DNA of 64,000 nt from Rhodomicrobium sp. (GTDB taxonomy: Bacteria > Pseudomonadota > Alphaproteobacteria > Rhizobiales > HXMU1428-3). The notes under the pieces are model-generated. The model made no database searches, was not told where the DNA came from, and saw only the letters and a program-made list of their open reading frames with translations. Below, piece after piece: positions 38,179 through 46,144 of this stretch. Where the stretch lies: contig BQJK01000004.1 of assembly GCA_021604665.1 (NCBI GenBank), forward strand, positions 124,001-188,000. The letters are read 5' to 3'. Position 1 is the stretch's first letter. Each line of letters opens with the position of its first letter. Position numbers and translations under genes: made by a program.

Positions 38179-39066
38179 TCACTCACCGTTAAAGCGCACA
38201 TCCCATTGGCAAGAAATATCATAACCACCAAGCTCTTCGGCCCGCTGAGCAAATTTCGGTTCCCGAGTGAACTCCATCAAAGCTTGAAACTGCGGATCAA
38301 ACCAACCCTTGCGGCAAACCAGAAGATCATAACGCTCTCGGATCACCGGGATAAAATCCAGATGCAACTGCCGCGCAATCGTCTCAAGACCAAAAGCAAC
38401 ATCCGCCTGCCCTTCAGCCACTTTCAACGCTGCATCCATTTCAGAACGCTGCGGCTCTGTCATTTTAAAATCTTTAGGCAGCATCTCAGCTTCAAATGTT
38501 AAATGATCAAAAAGCCGTTGTGTACCGGCCCCTTTTTGCCTGGCTGCAACTCTAAGCCCCTTCAAATCAGCAATGGTCACTATTTGCTTCGGGTTACCAG
38601 CCGGCACAATAAAGCCTCGCTCCCGCCAGGCCCACTCAACCAACACCGCCCGGCGCAAATCAAGCTCAGCTGCCACCATCGGCACATTCCATTGCTTGCC
38701 TTTCGGCGTATAAAGATGCAATCCAGCGCCAATCGCATCCCCTTCCTTAAACCGCTCCAGCCCATCTTCGCTACAATCAAACAAAGAGGCCAAACCTGAA
38801 CGCGATTCGCGTAGAGCCCATTCCAACAGCGGGTCATGACTGCCCACCATAACAAGCGAACGTTCTTTACGCCGAAGCGCAGAAAAACCAGACCCATTTT
38901 CAACAAGCCACTGGTCAATCGCCTTTCGCGGAAATAGCAACTTCCCAGTTGCCCGGCTACAAGGCACATCACCAGAAGATGCCAAATCGTAAACCCGGCG
39001 CTCTTTAATGCGCAAAAGGTCGGCAAGCTCTTTGGTTGTCAAAAATTCAAGCGATTGATATTTCAT
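38179..39066 (-). CDS. Excisionase-type HTH regulator with periplasmic-binding-protein-like domain
   Basis: A 295-residue regulator. The N-terminal half has a MerR/excisionase-type HTH (FLTTKELADLLRIKERRVYDLAS, residues about 7-31). The C-terminal half is a PBP-like ligand domain (PF12727-type), related to that of the binding protein convergent with it, and may sense molybdate, tungstate or a related anion. The ATG at 39066 starts MKYQSLEF; an upstream ATG at 39132 is in frame and would add a leader that is not conserved-looking. Its proximity to tupA suggests it controls that uptake system; this is an inference. Confidence 0.82.
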   Translation of the reverse strand: MKYQSLEFLTTKELADLLRIKERRVYDLASSGDVPCSRATGKLLFPRKAIDQWLVENGSGFSALRRKERSLVMVGSHDPLLEWALRESRSGLASLFDCSEDGLERFKEGDAIGAGLHLYTPKGKQWNVPMVAAELDLRRAVLVEWAWRERGFIVPAGNPKQIVTIADLKGLRVAARQKGAGTQRLFDHLTFEAEMLPKDFKMTEPQRSEMDAALKVAEGQADVAFGLETIARQLHLDFIPVIRERYDLLVCRKGWFDPQFQALMEFTREPKFAQRAEELGGYDISCQWDVRFNGE

Positions 39067-39372
39067 GCTGTTTTGAGGTCTCCTCCACAAGGGTGCAACG
39101 TGATTTAATGATGCTGGCGTCCCAGTCATCATTCATCCCCAAGCTCCCTCAATGAATATAACTGAAAACAAGCCCCACGCCAAAGCTTGTTGATCTCTAT
39201 TAACGGGCCTCTCAACGACACAAGACGACCACGAGCTTAAAGCATTTTTGAAGCTCCATTAAATATGGAAGCCCTTCACAAAACTTTCTGTTACAGCACA
39301 GACCCTAGCCAGAGCATGTGAGAGCACGTCATAAGAAATCGGCCCTGTAATTTCTGCTAAAGAGGAAAGAAA
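39067..39372. other. Intergenic region between trhO and the HTH regulator
   Basis: A 306-base region upstream of the regulator. An inverted repeat of gtaatttct (39347-39355) and agaaattac (39368-39376) lies at the trhO 3' end and overlaps its stop codon. No coding frame is seen. Confidence 0.45.
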
Positions 39373-40425
39373 TTACGCATCATCTGTCTCTTTTTGCTCA
39401 TGATGCAATTGGCGCTGCGCGTCTTTTTGCTGCTTTTTCTCAGCCCGCCGGGCCTCAGCATCAAGCGCAGCCTGATCACCTAAATGTGCAACCCCTTTTT
39501 CACGGGCAAGGCTCATCTGTTTCTGCCGCTCCCGCGCCCGCTCGCGCTCCGCCTCACTGCGCTCATTCACACAGTAAGAACATTGCACACCAAGCTCGTA
39601 ATCAGGATGCGCTCTATCTTCAGGTGAAAGCGGTTGCCGGCACGCATGACAAAGCAAATAATCCTGCGGCTTTAAATCATGCCCCACAGCAACCCGGTCA
39701 TCAAAAACAAAGCAGCCCCCCTGCCAGAGGCTTTCCTCTTGGGGTTGCTCCTCCAAATAACGAAGGATCCCCCCTTTAAGGTGGTAAACCTCTTCAAACC
39801 CATGGGCGAGCATGTAGCTAGAGGCTTTCTCACAGCGAATACCCCCCGTACAGAACATAGCAACCTTCGGCGTTTCCTCCGGTTTCAAATTTTCAGAAAC
39901 CCAATCCTTAAAGTCTGTAAAACTCTTGGTCTCAGGGTCAATCGCCCCTTTAAAACTGCCAATTGCAACCTCATAATCATTGCGCGTATCAATCACAACC
40001 ATATCCGGATCAGAGATAATCTCATTCCATTGATCCGGCGTTACATACGCCCCAACCTGTTCAGTGGGGTTCGCCTCAGGGGCACGCATCGTCACAATTT
40101 CCTGCTTCAAACGCACTTTCAGCCGCCGAAACGGCGCTTTGTGACTAAATGAATATTTCACATCAACAGGGGCAAGCCGGTTTTTAAATATATTGCCCGT
40201 TTTAAGATAGGTAATTAACTCATCAATCGCCTCAGGGCTGCCAGCAACGGTGCCGTTAACCCCCTCACGAGCCAGCAATAAAGTGCCTTTGATTTCGCGC
40301 GCGTCGCAAAACTCTGTCAAAGGCATCCGCAGCTCTTCAAAATCAGGCAAGGCCACAAAAAGATATAGCGCCGCGACTTTAAATTCAGCGCGCTCTCCAA
40401 GACCATTCACATGATCACTCGTCAT
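39373..40425 (-). CDS. trhO: tRNA uridine(34) hydroxylase (rhodanese-domain)
   Basis: A 350-residue protein of the YceA/TrhO family that introduces the 5-hydroxyuridine modification at tRNA position 34 in an oxygen-dependent way. An N-terminal acylphosphatase-like domain precedes a rhodanese domain with the catalytic Cys in MFCTGGIRCEKASSYML. The C-terminal part contains CHACRQPLSPEDRAHPDY and QCSYCV, which I take as a zinc-binding cysteine cluster typical of the long form. A Lys/Glu-rich tail ends the protein. It is divergent from the copper-handling operon, with a FNR/FixK-like site between them. Confidence 0.93.
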   Translation of the reverse strand: MTSDHVNGLGERAEFKVAALYLFVALPDFEELRMPLTEFCDAREIKGTLLLAREGVNGTVAGSPEAIDELITYLKTGNIFKNRLAPVDVKYSFSHKAPFRRLKVRLKQEIVTMRAPEANPTEQVGAYVTPDQWNEIISDPDMVVIDTRNDYEVAIGSFKGAIDPETKSFTDFKDWVSENLKPEETPKVAMFCTGGIRCEKASSYMLAHGFEEVYHLKGGILRYLEEQPQEESLWQGGCFVFDDRVAVGHDLKPQDYLLCHACRQPLSPEDRAHPDYELGVQCSYCVNERSEAERERARERQKQMSLAREKGVAHLGDQAALDAEARRAEKKQQKDAQRQLHHEQKETDDA

Positions 40426-40742
40426 TTAAATCACCTGCCTGAAAATAATAATAATGTCGCCCGCAAAACCGTGCTGAGATACACCGGCGATGCTCTCTCT
40501 TGTAAGGGGACTAACTGGCGGGTTTTGGCAAACACCAGCCCCCTTTGTCAAGCGACAAACCAAAGACGAAACCAGTTGATTTGCATCAATCCTTTGGCCC
40601 AGCCCTTATGTTAGCCTTTCAACCGCAGGCCAAACAATCAAACTGAAATAATCCGACGCTAAAAAACAACAGCATTTAATTTTGCAACGTCTGCGACCAA
40701 GATACAGCTTTACCAAATAATAATTATAGATATTGTAGCACC
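40426..40742. other. Divergent intergenic region with FNR/FixK box
   Basis: A 317-base region between trhO and the DUF2946-like gene. It contains a perfect FNR/FixK-type palindrome (40576-40589) and a 6-base inverted repeat TTTGTC/GACAAA (40544-40559). No other gene is seen. Confidence 0.55.
40576..40589. promoter_or_regulatory. FNR/FixK-type binding site (TTGAT-N4-ATCAA)
   Basis: The sequence TTGATTTGCATCAA matches the anaerobox consensus TTGAT-N4-ATCAA exactly, palindromic with both half-sites intact. On the plus strand a plausible -10-like element (tagcct, about 40612-40617) falls at the spacing expected for a site centred at -41.5, upstream of the copper-handling genes. It may also act on trhO, which runs the other way. 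FNR or FixK would activate under low oxygen. Site identity is sequence-level evidence only. Confidence 0.7.
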
Positions 40743-41123
40743 ATGCTGAAGGCAAAAAATATAAAGTCCGGCGCAAAATATCCGCTGCTAGCAGTGCTAA
40801 TTTTCCAATTAGCGCTAACGAGCCTTTTTTGCGCAACGAGCGGTTATGCCGCCAACAGCATCATGCTCTGCACACCTTTCGGCTTTAAAACCATTCAGAT
40901 AGATGAGAATGGCCAAAAAGTCCCTGATAATGGTTCGCATGCTGAATTCCAAAAACAATGCTTTCACTGTAGCGCTGGCTGCGGCGGTCTGGCCATTTTA
41001 TCAGATGCCCCATTATCAACCCTGAATATCCAGCTGGCAACTTACTCAGCTGCACCGCAGGATCAGGCCTTTCGGTCTCACCGCACAAGAGGCCCCCCCT
41101 CTCGCGGCCCACCTCTCGCTTAA
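40743..41123 (+). CDS. DUF2946-like secreted small protein, copper operon
   Basis: A 126-residue protein with a signal peptide (residues about 13-36), then LCTPFGFKTIQIDENGQ and a cysteine-rich stretch KQCFHCSAGCGG. These features match the DUF2946 family as I recall it, often adjacent to copper-handling genes. The tail RTRGPPSRGPPLA ends it. The role is unknown; cysteines could bind copper. It heads the copper run, downstream of the FNR/FixK site. Confidence 0.72.
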   Translation: MLKAKNIKSGAKYPLLAVLIFQLALTSLFCATSGYAANSIMLCTPFGFKTIQIDENGQKVPDNGSHAEFQKQCFHCSAGCGGLAILSDAPLSTLNIQLATYSAAPQDQAFRSHRTRGPPSRGPPLA

Positions 41124-41244
41124 ATCATAGATCACCAAAACTGGCCTTACCCGCCGGCGTATTCTTCTGTTTACAAACAGGGTTTCGCGGGGCGCGGGGC
41201 TCTATTTGAATAAGTTCTAATGTATTTAAGTGAAGTGAAAAAAT

Positions 41245-42363
41245 ATGAAAAACACGAACTCTCTCCCTGCAAGCAGAGCAACAAAACAGCTATCAGCTCT
41301 GCTGGTTGCAAGCCTTGTCTCCGTCTCCGCAAGCACAACAGCCCTCGCCGATGATAACCACAACACATATGCCCCCGTCCGCGCAGACGGTCACGCCCCA
41401 ATCGGTGTAATGGGTGATCATATGCATAAAAAAGGTGAGTGGATGCTGTCTTACCGCTTCATGCATATGGATATGGAAGGCAACCAGATCGGTAAGGATA
41501 ATGTCTCCCCACAAGAGGTTATCTCTCAGCCAAACCGCTTTTCTGGACTACCAATGATGCCAGGTAAACTGCGTGTTGTGCCAACAAAAATGACCATGGA
41601 TATGCATATGCTCGGCGCTATGTATGCCCCGACGAACAATGTTACGCTCATGGCAATGCTGCCAATAATTGAAAAAGATATGGACCATCTGACCTTTAAT
41701 GGTTCTGGCAATTTACTTGGCGGCTTTTCGACCAAAACCGATGGCATTGGCGATCTTAAATTTTCCTCACTCATCGGTCTATATAACGATGGGCGCACCA
41801 AGGTTCATTTGAATGCAGGCTTCTCTGCCCCAACCGGCAGCATCACCGAGCGCGGCAATGTTCTCACACCAATGAACACCACGGCCAATCTCCGCCTCCC
41901 CTACGCGATGCAACTTGGCACCGGCACCTTTGACCTTCTCCCTGGCATCACCATTCAAAGCCGCAGTGGCGACTTTAGCTATGGCGCACAATTCATGGCC
42001 CGCTTCCATCTAGGCACCAATGACGAGGGCTATAGCTGGGGTGACAAACAGGAATTAACCGCCTGGATTGCCTATCAGTGGGCACCATGGATCTCCACAT
42101 CCCTTCGCGTAAAAGGCACAAACCAAAGCAAAATCAGCGGCATAGACAGCCAAATCGCAGCCCCTGTACAAACAGCTGATCCAAATAACTATGGCGGTGA
42201 GCGCATTGACCTACTTGGCGGCGTAAACTTCATTCTGCCAGACGGTCCCTTAAAAGGTCATCGTTTCGCGCTAGAAGCAGGTGCCCCTGTATATCAGGAC
42301 CTAAACGGCCCGCAGATGGAAACTGATTTCACCATCACCCTCGGCTGGCAAAAAGCATTTTAA
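41245..42363 (+). CDS. Outer-membrane beta-barrel protein, Met/His-rich, copper-associated
   Basis: A 372-residue protein with a signal peptide (to about residue 36, STTALA). The mature N-terminus is rich in His and Met (HAPIGVMGDHMHKKGEWMLS, then FMHMDMEGN), which suggests Cu(I) binding. The rest alternates beta-strand-like segments and ends with a terminal F (LGWQKAF), consistent with an outer-membrane barrel of the phenol MetA-degradation-like transporter family. I recall this family beside PCuAC and DUF2946 in copper operons. Transport direction is unknown. Confidence 0.75.
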   Translation: MKNTNSLPASRATKQLSALLVASLVSVSASTTALADDNHNTYAPVRADGHAPIGVMGDHMHKKGEWMLSYRFMHMDMEGNQIGKDNVSPQEVISQPNRFSGLPMMPGKLRVVPTKMTMDMHMLGAMYAPTNNVTLMAMLPIIEKDMDHLTFNGSGNLLGGFSTKTDGIGDLKFSSLIGLYNDGRTKVHLNAGFSAPTGSITERGNVLTPMNTTANLRLPYAMQLGTGTFDLLPGITIQSRSGDFSYGAQFMARFHLGTNDEGYSWGDKQELTAWIAYQWAPWISTSLRVKGTNQSKISGIDSQIAAPVQTADPNNYGGERIDLLGGVNFILPDGPLKGHRFALEAGAPVYQDLNGPQMETDFTITLGWQKAF

Positions 42364-42378
42364 GGAAAGGCAGAGACT

Positions 42379-42936
42379 ATGAAGGTAATAAAAATAATAT
42401 CGCTAGCCCTGCTCATGAGCTTAACGGCGCTTGCCCCTGCAATCGCCTGTGAAATGCACAATAAAGAGCAGCAGTCTAAGGTAAAAGAACAGCATCAAAC
42501 GAAGCACACAGTGACCAAAACCGTCTATGAAACCACGGTCGTGCAAACGGCTGAGGCTACTGAGGCCTCATCCATCACAGCAAGTGCTGTCTGGGCCAAG
42601 CCCAATTATGGCCCTAACGGCGCTGTTTACCTGAAGCTGAATAACACCGGCAAGGAAGAGAGAAAGCTTGTGAGTGCTTCCTCTGCCTTAAGTGACAAGG
42701 TAGAGATTCACGAGCATTTGCATGAAGGCGGCGTGATGAAGATGCGCCCAGCCAAAACACCCATCACCATCCCCCCCGGCAAGAGCCTGTCCTTTGCCCC
42801 CGGTGGTCTGCATGTGATGATGTTTAATATGAAAGCTAAGAAAAAAGCAGGAGAGACCTACCCGCTGGCTCTTATCTTTGGAAATGGTGAAACTTTAAAC
42901 TTAGATGTCAAAGTTAAAGACAAAGCCAGTGATTAA
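42379..42936 (+). CDS. Copper chaperone PCuAC
   Basis: A 185-residue secreted protein with a signal peptide ending near AIACE. The PCuAC Cu(I) site is present: HEHLHEGGVMKMRP followed by IPPGKSLSFAPGGLHVMM, fitting the family pattern H(M)X10MX21HXM. An unusual Lys/His/Thr/Val-rich insert (about residues 28-60) precedes the domain. PCuAC delivers copper to the Cu(A) or Cu(B) sites of terminal oxidases, together with Sco. It follows the barrel gene by 15 bases, so the two are cotranscribed. Confidence 0.9.
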   Translation: MKVIKIISLALLMSLTALAPAIACEMHNKEQQSKVKEQHQTKHTVTKTVYETTVVQTAEATEASSITASAVWAKPNYGPNGAVYLKLNNTGKEERKLVSASSALSDKVEIHEHLHEGGVMKMRPAKTPITIPPGKSLSFAPGGLHVMMFNMKAKKKAGETYPLALIFGNGETLNLDVKVKDKASD

Positions 42937-42981
42937 TCGCTGTAGTCAGCACTAGGGCAAACCTAATCAGCTAGAAAATAT

Positions 42982-43028
42982 AAGCGCTAAGGGCAGGGTT
43001 AAACAATCCATCCCTTGGCGCTTCTTTC
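42982..43028. terminator. Long hairpin between PCuAC and the TIR-like gene
   Basis: A 12-base stem, aagcgctaaggg (42982-42993) with cccttggcgctt (43012-43023), has one G-U pair and encloses an 18-base loop. The T tract is short. It lies between convergent genes and may terminate both. Confidence 0.65.
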
Positions 43029-43029
43029 C

Positions 43030-43932
43030 TCACCCGGTCATGAAAAAGCTTTGCTCAGCCTCATTGCACAGGCTCTCAATCAACTCTGGGCCGCGGCCAG
43101 AGGCAAAGCGCTGTATTTCTTCATTTTCTCGTGCAGCACGGCGCAATTCATAAAGCTGCCCTGCGGTAAGGTCAGTCGAGAAGGCCAGCGCCCGCCGGCA
43201 AAAGCCAATAATCTGGTAAGAATGGGTCTGGCTATCACAATGAACAATCTGTGTAACAATCTGATCCGTCAGCTTGGCGCTAAGCTCATGCTCGTGCAGC
43301 ATTAACTCAATCAATCTTAGGGCCACATCTTTGCCCCCCTCACCCCGCGCCCAATTAAGGCTTGGCCGATGCGCTGCAATCCCTTCTGAAAAACCGCCAT
43401 GCAGCAAATTAAAAATCGGCTTGCCCGCCCCGAGTGCAAACCCGATCTGCTGGTGGATCACACCTGAAATAGCCGAGGCACCACAAAGAGCGATCAAGGC
43501 ATCAGCCTGCAGCAATCCTTTTTCTATATTTTGCGGGGAATAATCATTCTCATCAATTTGAGAATCAAGAATGGCAACACAATCAATCCCCGCAAGCGCC
43601 AGGCTCTCGGCAAGCTCAATCGCGATATCATGCAAAAAATCACCATGGCAAATATAAAAACGAAGCCGCTGGCTGGGGTTGGCCATGCCTTGAGCAGGGG
43701 TAAGAGGTTTACCAAATTCAACATTGCGCATAACGATGCTATGGAGCAAAGCGATCTGATGGCTGGAGGCTGCGGTCAACCGGCGTGGCAGGTAGGCATC
43801 ATAATAAGCCCCGACGCGCGGCACTTGTTGAATGCCGCAATCAAGCATCAGTTGATTACATTGCTCTATTGTTAAACGGCGCATTACCCGGCTGATCTCA
43901 ATCAAAAGCCGCGCCCTGTCAAATGCCGCCAT
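43030..43932 (-). CDS. TIR-like domain protein, uncharacterised
   Basis: A 300-residue soluble protein in three parts: a helical N-terminal region (1-85), a TIR-like flavodoxin-type domain (about 88-180) and a helical C-terminal region (200-300). The central domain shows RLRFYICHGD as the first strand, then a helix, GIDCVAILD, NIEKGLLQADALIALCGAS and IGFALGAGKPIFNLLHGG, matching the bacterial TIR pattern. At the NADase catalytic Glu position (WxxxEIG type) it has Gln162 (IHQQIG), so NADase activity is doubtful. A nucleoside deoxyribosyltransferase-like fold is an alternative. The gene is divergent from no neighbour, and a 12-base poly-C tract lies about 150 bases upstream. Confidence 0.62.
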   Translation of the reverse strand: MAAFDRARLLIEISRVMRRLTIEQCNQLMLDCGIQQVPRVGAYYDAYLPRRLTAASSHQIALLHSIVMRNVEFGKPLTPAQGMANPSQRLRFYICHGDFLHDIAIELAESLALAGIDCVAILDSQIDENDYSPQNIEKGLLQADALIALCGASAISGVIHQQIGFALGAGKPIFNLLHGGFSEGIAAHRPSLNWARGEGGKDVALRLIELMLHEHELSAKLTDQIVTQIVHCDSQTHSYQIIGFCRRALAFSTDLTAGQLYELRRAARENEEIQRFASGRGPELIESLCNEAEQSFFMTG

Positions 43933-44083
43933 AAAAGGCCCCCGCTTAAGTCTTTACAGTCCGCCCCTAAAGAGCGCATACCCCCAATTCGCTAAAACGA
44001 ATCAATAATCCTATAGCCTACGCGAAAATACCTTACCGATCTATTAGCCAGGCCTTTACCGTCTTCACAGCCTGCTCTCACCG

Positions 44084-44095
44084 CCCCCCCCCCCC
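44084..44095. repeat. 12-base poly-C tract upstream of the TIR-like gene
   Basis: Twelve consecutive C on the plus strand (G on the minus), about 150 bases upstream of the TIR-like start at 43932, between that gene and the terminator at 44114-44146. Runs of this length are prone to slippage and can alter promoter spacing. Confidence 0.9.
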
Positions 44096-44113
44096 GCTGG
44101 CACAAAGGTGCAT

Positions 44114-44146
44114 AAAAAAAGCCGCTGGCATAAAACCAGCGGCTTT
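44114..44146 (-). terminator. Intrinsic terminator downstream of mcd
   Basis: Stem aaagccgctgg (44118-44128) with ccagcggcttt (44136-44146) and a seven-base loop. On the minus strand a seven-T tract follows. It terminates the acyl-CoA dehydrogenase (mcd) transcript. Confidence 0.9.
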
Positions 44147-44210
44147 CATCATGTCAAAATGAGGTTTTATTCTTTATTGAGAAGACGCCTAAAAGCACCC
44201 CACTCAATGA

Positions 44211-45902
44211 TCAGGAGGTCAGCAACCGGCGCGCAATCACTTGCGCTTGAATTTCAGCCGCACCCTCAAAAATATTCAGGATACGCGCATCGCAGAGCAC
44301 CCGAGAGATCGGGTATTCGAGAGCAAAGCCATTACCACCGTGAATTTGCAGGGCGTTATCAGCTGAAGCCCAGGCAACTCGTGCGCCCAAAAGCTTGGCC
44401 ATGCCAGCTTCAAGGTCACAGCGTTTTTCTTCATCTTTCTGGCGAGCAGAAAAATAAGTGAGCTGACGAGCAATCATAATCTCAACAGCCATCATCACCA
44501 GCTTATCTGCAACACGAGGGAAGTTGATCAACGCTTTGCCAAACTGTACCCGCTCATTCGCATACCGCAGGCCAAGCTCCAGTGCCGATTGAGCAACACC
44601 AATCGCCCGCGCCGCTGTTTGAATACGCGCCGCTTCAAAGGTCTCCATCAGCTGCTTAAAGCCCTGGCCTTCTTCAGAACCAAGTAAGTTGGCTTTTGGC
44701 ACCTCAAAACTATCAAAGGAAATTTCATATTCCTTCATACCGCGATAGCCAAGCACTTCAATCTCGCCGCCATCCATGCCATCAGCCGGGAACGGGTTTG
44801 CATCATCGCCGCGCGGCTTTTCAGCCAGCAACATAGAAAGCCCGCGATAGCCCTTGTCATCAGGGTTGGTGCGCACCATCAATGTCATTAGATCCGCCCG
44901 CACCGGATGCGTAATCCAGGTTTTTTGCCCTGTTACCTTATAAACATCCCCCTCAACAACAGCCCGCGTTTTAAGGGAGGCAAGGTCAGAGCCGGTATTC
45001 GGTTCAGTGAACACTGCTGTCGGCAAAATCTCACCAGATGAGATCCGCGGCAACCATTCATTCTTTTGGCTTTCAGTACCACCACAAAGAATAAGCTCGG
45101 CTGCAATTTCAGAACGGGTACCAAGCGAGCCAACACCGATATAACCGCGTGAAAGCTCTTCAGAAACCACGCACATAGATTCTTTGCCAAGCCCAAGCCC
45201 ACCATATTCTTCCGGGATGGTCAGACCAAACACACCAAGCTCGGCCATTTTCTCTAAAATTTCCATTGGCACATAATCGTTCGCCAAGTGCCATTCATGG
45301 GCATGCGGCACAACTTCCGCTTCAGCAAAGCGGCGCATTTCATCACGCATGGCTTCATATGTTTCATCAAGGCCCGTGTCACCAATCGTGGCACTACCTT
45401 CACTATGCATAAGTTTATCAGCCAGCGCTTTTCTCGCCGCAACGCTATTGCCACTGGTGATCAGCTTTTGAACTGCCGCCCCTGTAAACCCTTGTAAGTC
45501 TTCACTGGTCAAACCCAGTTCGCCCGGCCGCACAAATTCATTCTGGCTCATAGGAATGCCGCCAGCCATTTGCGCTAGATATTCACCAAAGCCAATTTGA
45601 ACAATCAGCGTTTCAATCTCACCTAAACGCCCCTCAGTTTTCATCCGCAAGGCGTAATCCTGCAGTTGAACAAGAGATTCAACATAAGTCATGAACCAGG
45701 CCAGCCCATGGCCCATTTGCTGTTCAGCCTCAAGAGCGACCGCATCAATCTTACCTTCAGGGCCCATCACACGGGCAAGCACATTGGCTTTCGCCTTCTG
45801 GCCAAGGGTTTGAGCGAATGTGACAGCCTCGCCAGTAAGCTCCAGCAAATCTGGCAACAAACCGTTATCGGCAACCTGAGTTTCGTCAACAGCGACGTTC
45901 AT
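44211..45902 (-). CDS. mcd: (2S)-methylsuccinyl-CoA dehydrogenase
   Basis: A 563-residue acyl-CoA dehydrogenase with an N-terminal extension of about 150 residues, the length of Mcd. Mcd oxidises methylsuccinyl-CoA to mesaconyl-CoA in the ethylmalonyl-CoA pathway. The flavin/substrate region has TEPNTGSDLASLKTRA, KTWITHPVRADLMTLMVRTN and the C-terminal IHGGNGFALEYPISR. The ATG at 45902 follows GGAG at 6 bases; an ATG at 45914 is also in frame. It lies on the same strand as ccr with the giant gene in between. A general acyl-CoA dehydrogenase is the alternative, but the extension and the ccr linkage argue for Mcd. Confidence 0.88.
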   Translation of the reverse strand: MNVAVDETQVADNGLLPDLLELTGEAVTFAQTLGQKAKANVLARVMGPEGKIDAVALEAEQQMGHGLAWFMTYVESLVQLQDYALRMKTEGRLGEIETLIVQIGFGEYLAQMAGGIPMSQNEFVRPGELGLTSEDLQGFTGAAVQKLITSGNSVAARKALADKLMHSEGSATIGDTGLDETYEAMRDEMRRFAEAEVVPHAHEWHLANDYVPMEILEKMAELGVFGLTIPEEYGGLGLGKESMCVVSEELSRGYIGVGSLGTRSEIAAELILCGGTESQKNEWLPRISSGEILPTAVFTEPNTGSDLASLKTRAVVEGDVYKVTGQKTWITHPVRADLMTLMVRTNPDDKGYRGLSMLLAEKPRGDDANPFPADGMDGGEIEVLGYRGMKEYEISFDSFEVPKANLLGSEEGQGFKQLMETFEAARIQTAARAIGVAQSALELGLRYANERVQFGKALINFPRVADKLVMMAVEIMIARQLTYFSARQKDEEKRCDLEAGMAKLLGARVAWASADNALQIHGGNGFALEYPISRVLCDARILNIFEGAAEIQAQVIARRLLTS

Positions 45903-46144
45903 AATGCTCTCCAAAATCTCTATCAGTGGCTGGATGCCTGTGAAACATCCTTAAAATCATCAATGTGGGATAAAAAACCCAGCTGGGGAGGCTTATCAGC
46001 TCCCCATAGGGGGGTGCAAGCCATTCCTGTCAGCAAAGGTGCAGTTTTATACTAAGGTCGAGTGGTAACTAAGCAAATGAGTTTAACAGCCTTAAGGGGC
46101 TAATCAATACTCAATCAACGAATAGGTGGGTAAGCAAAATTATC

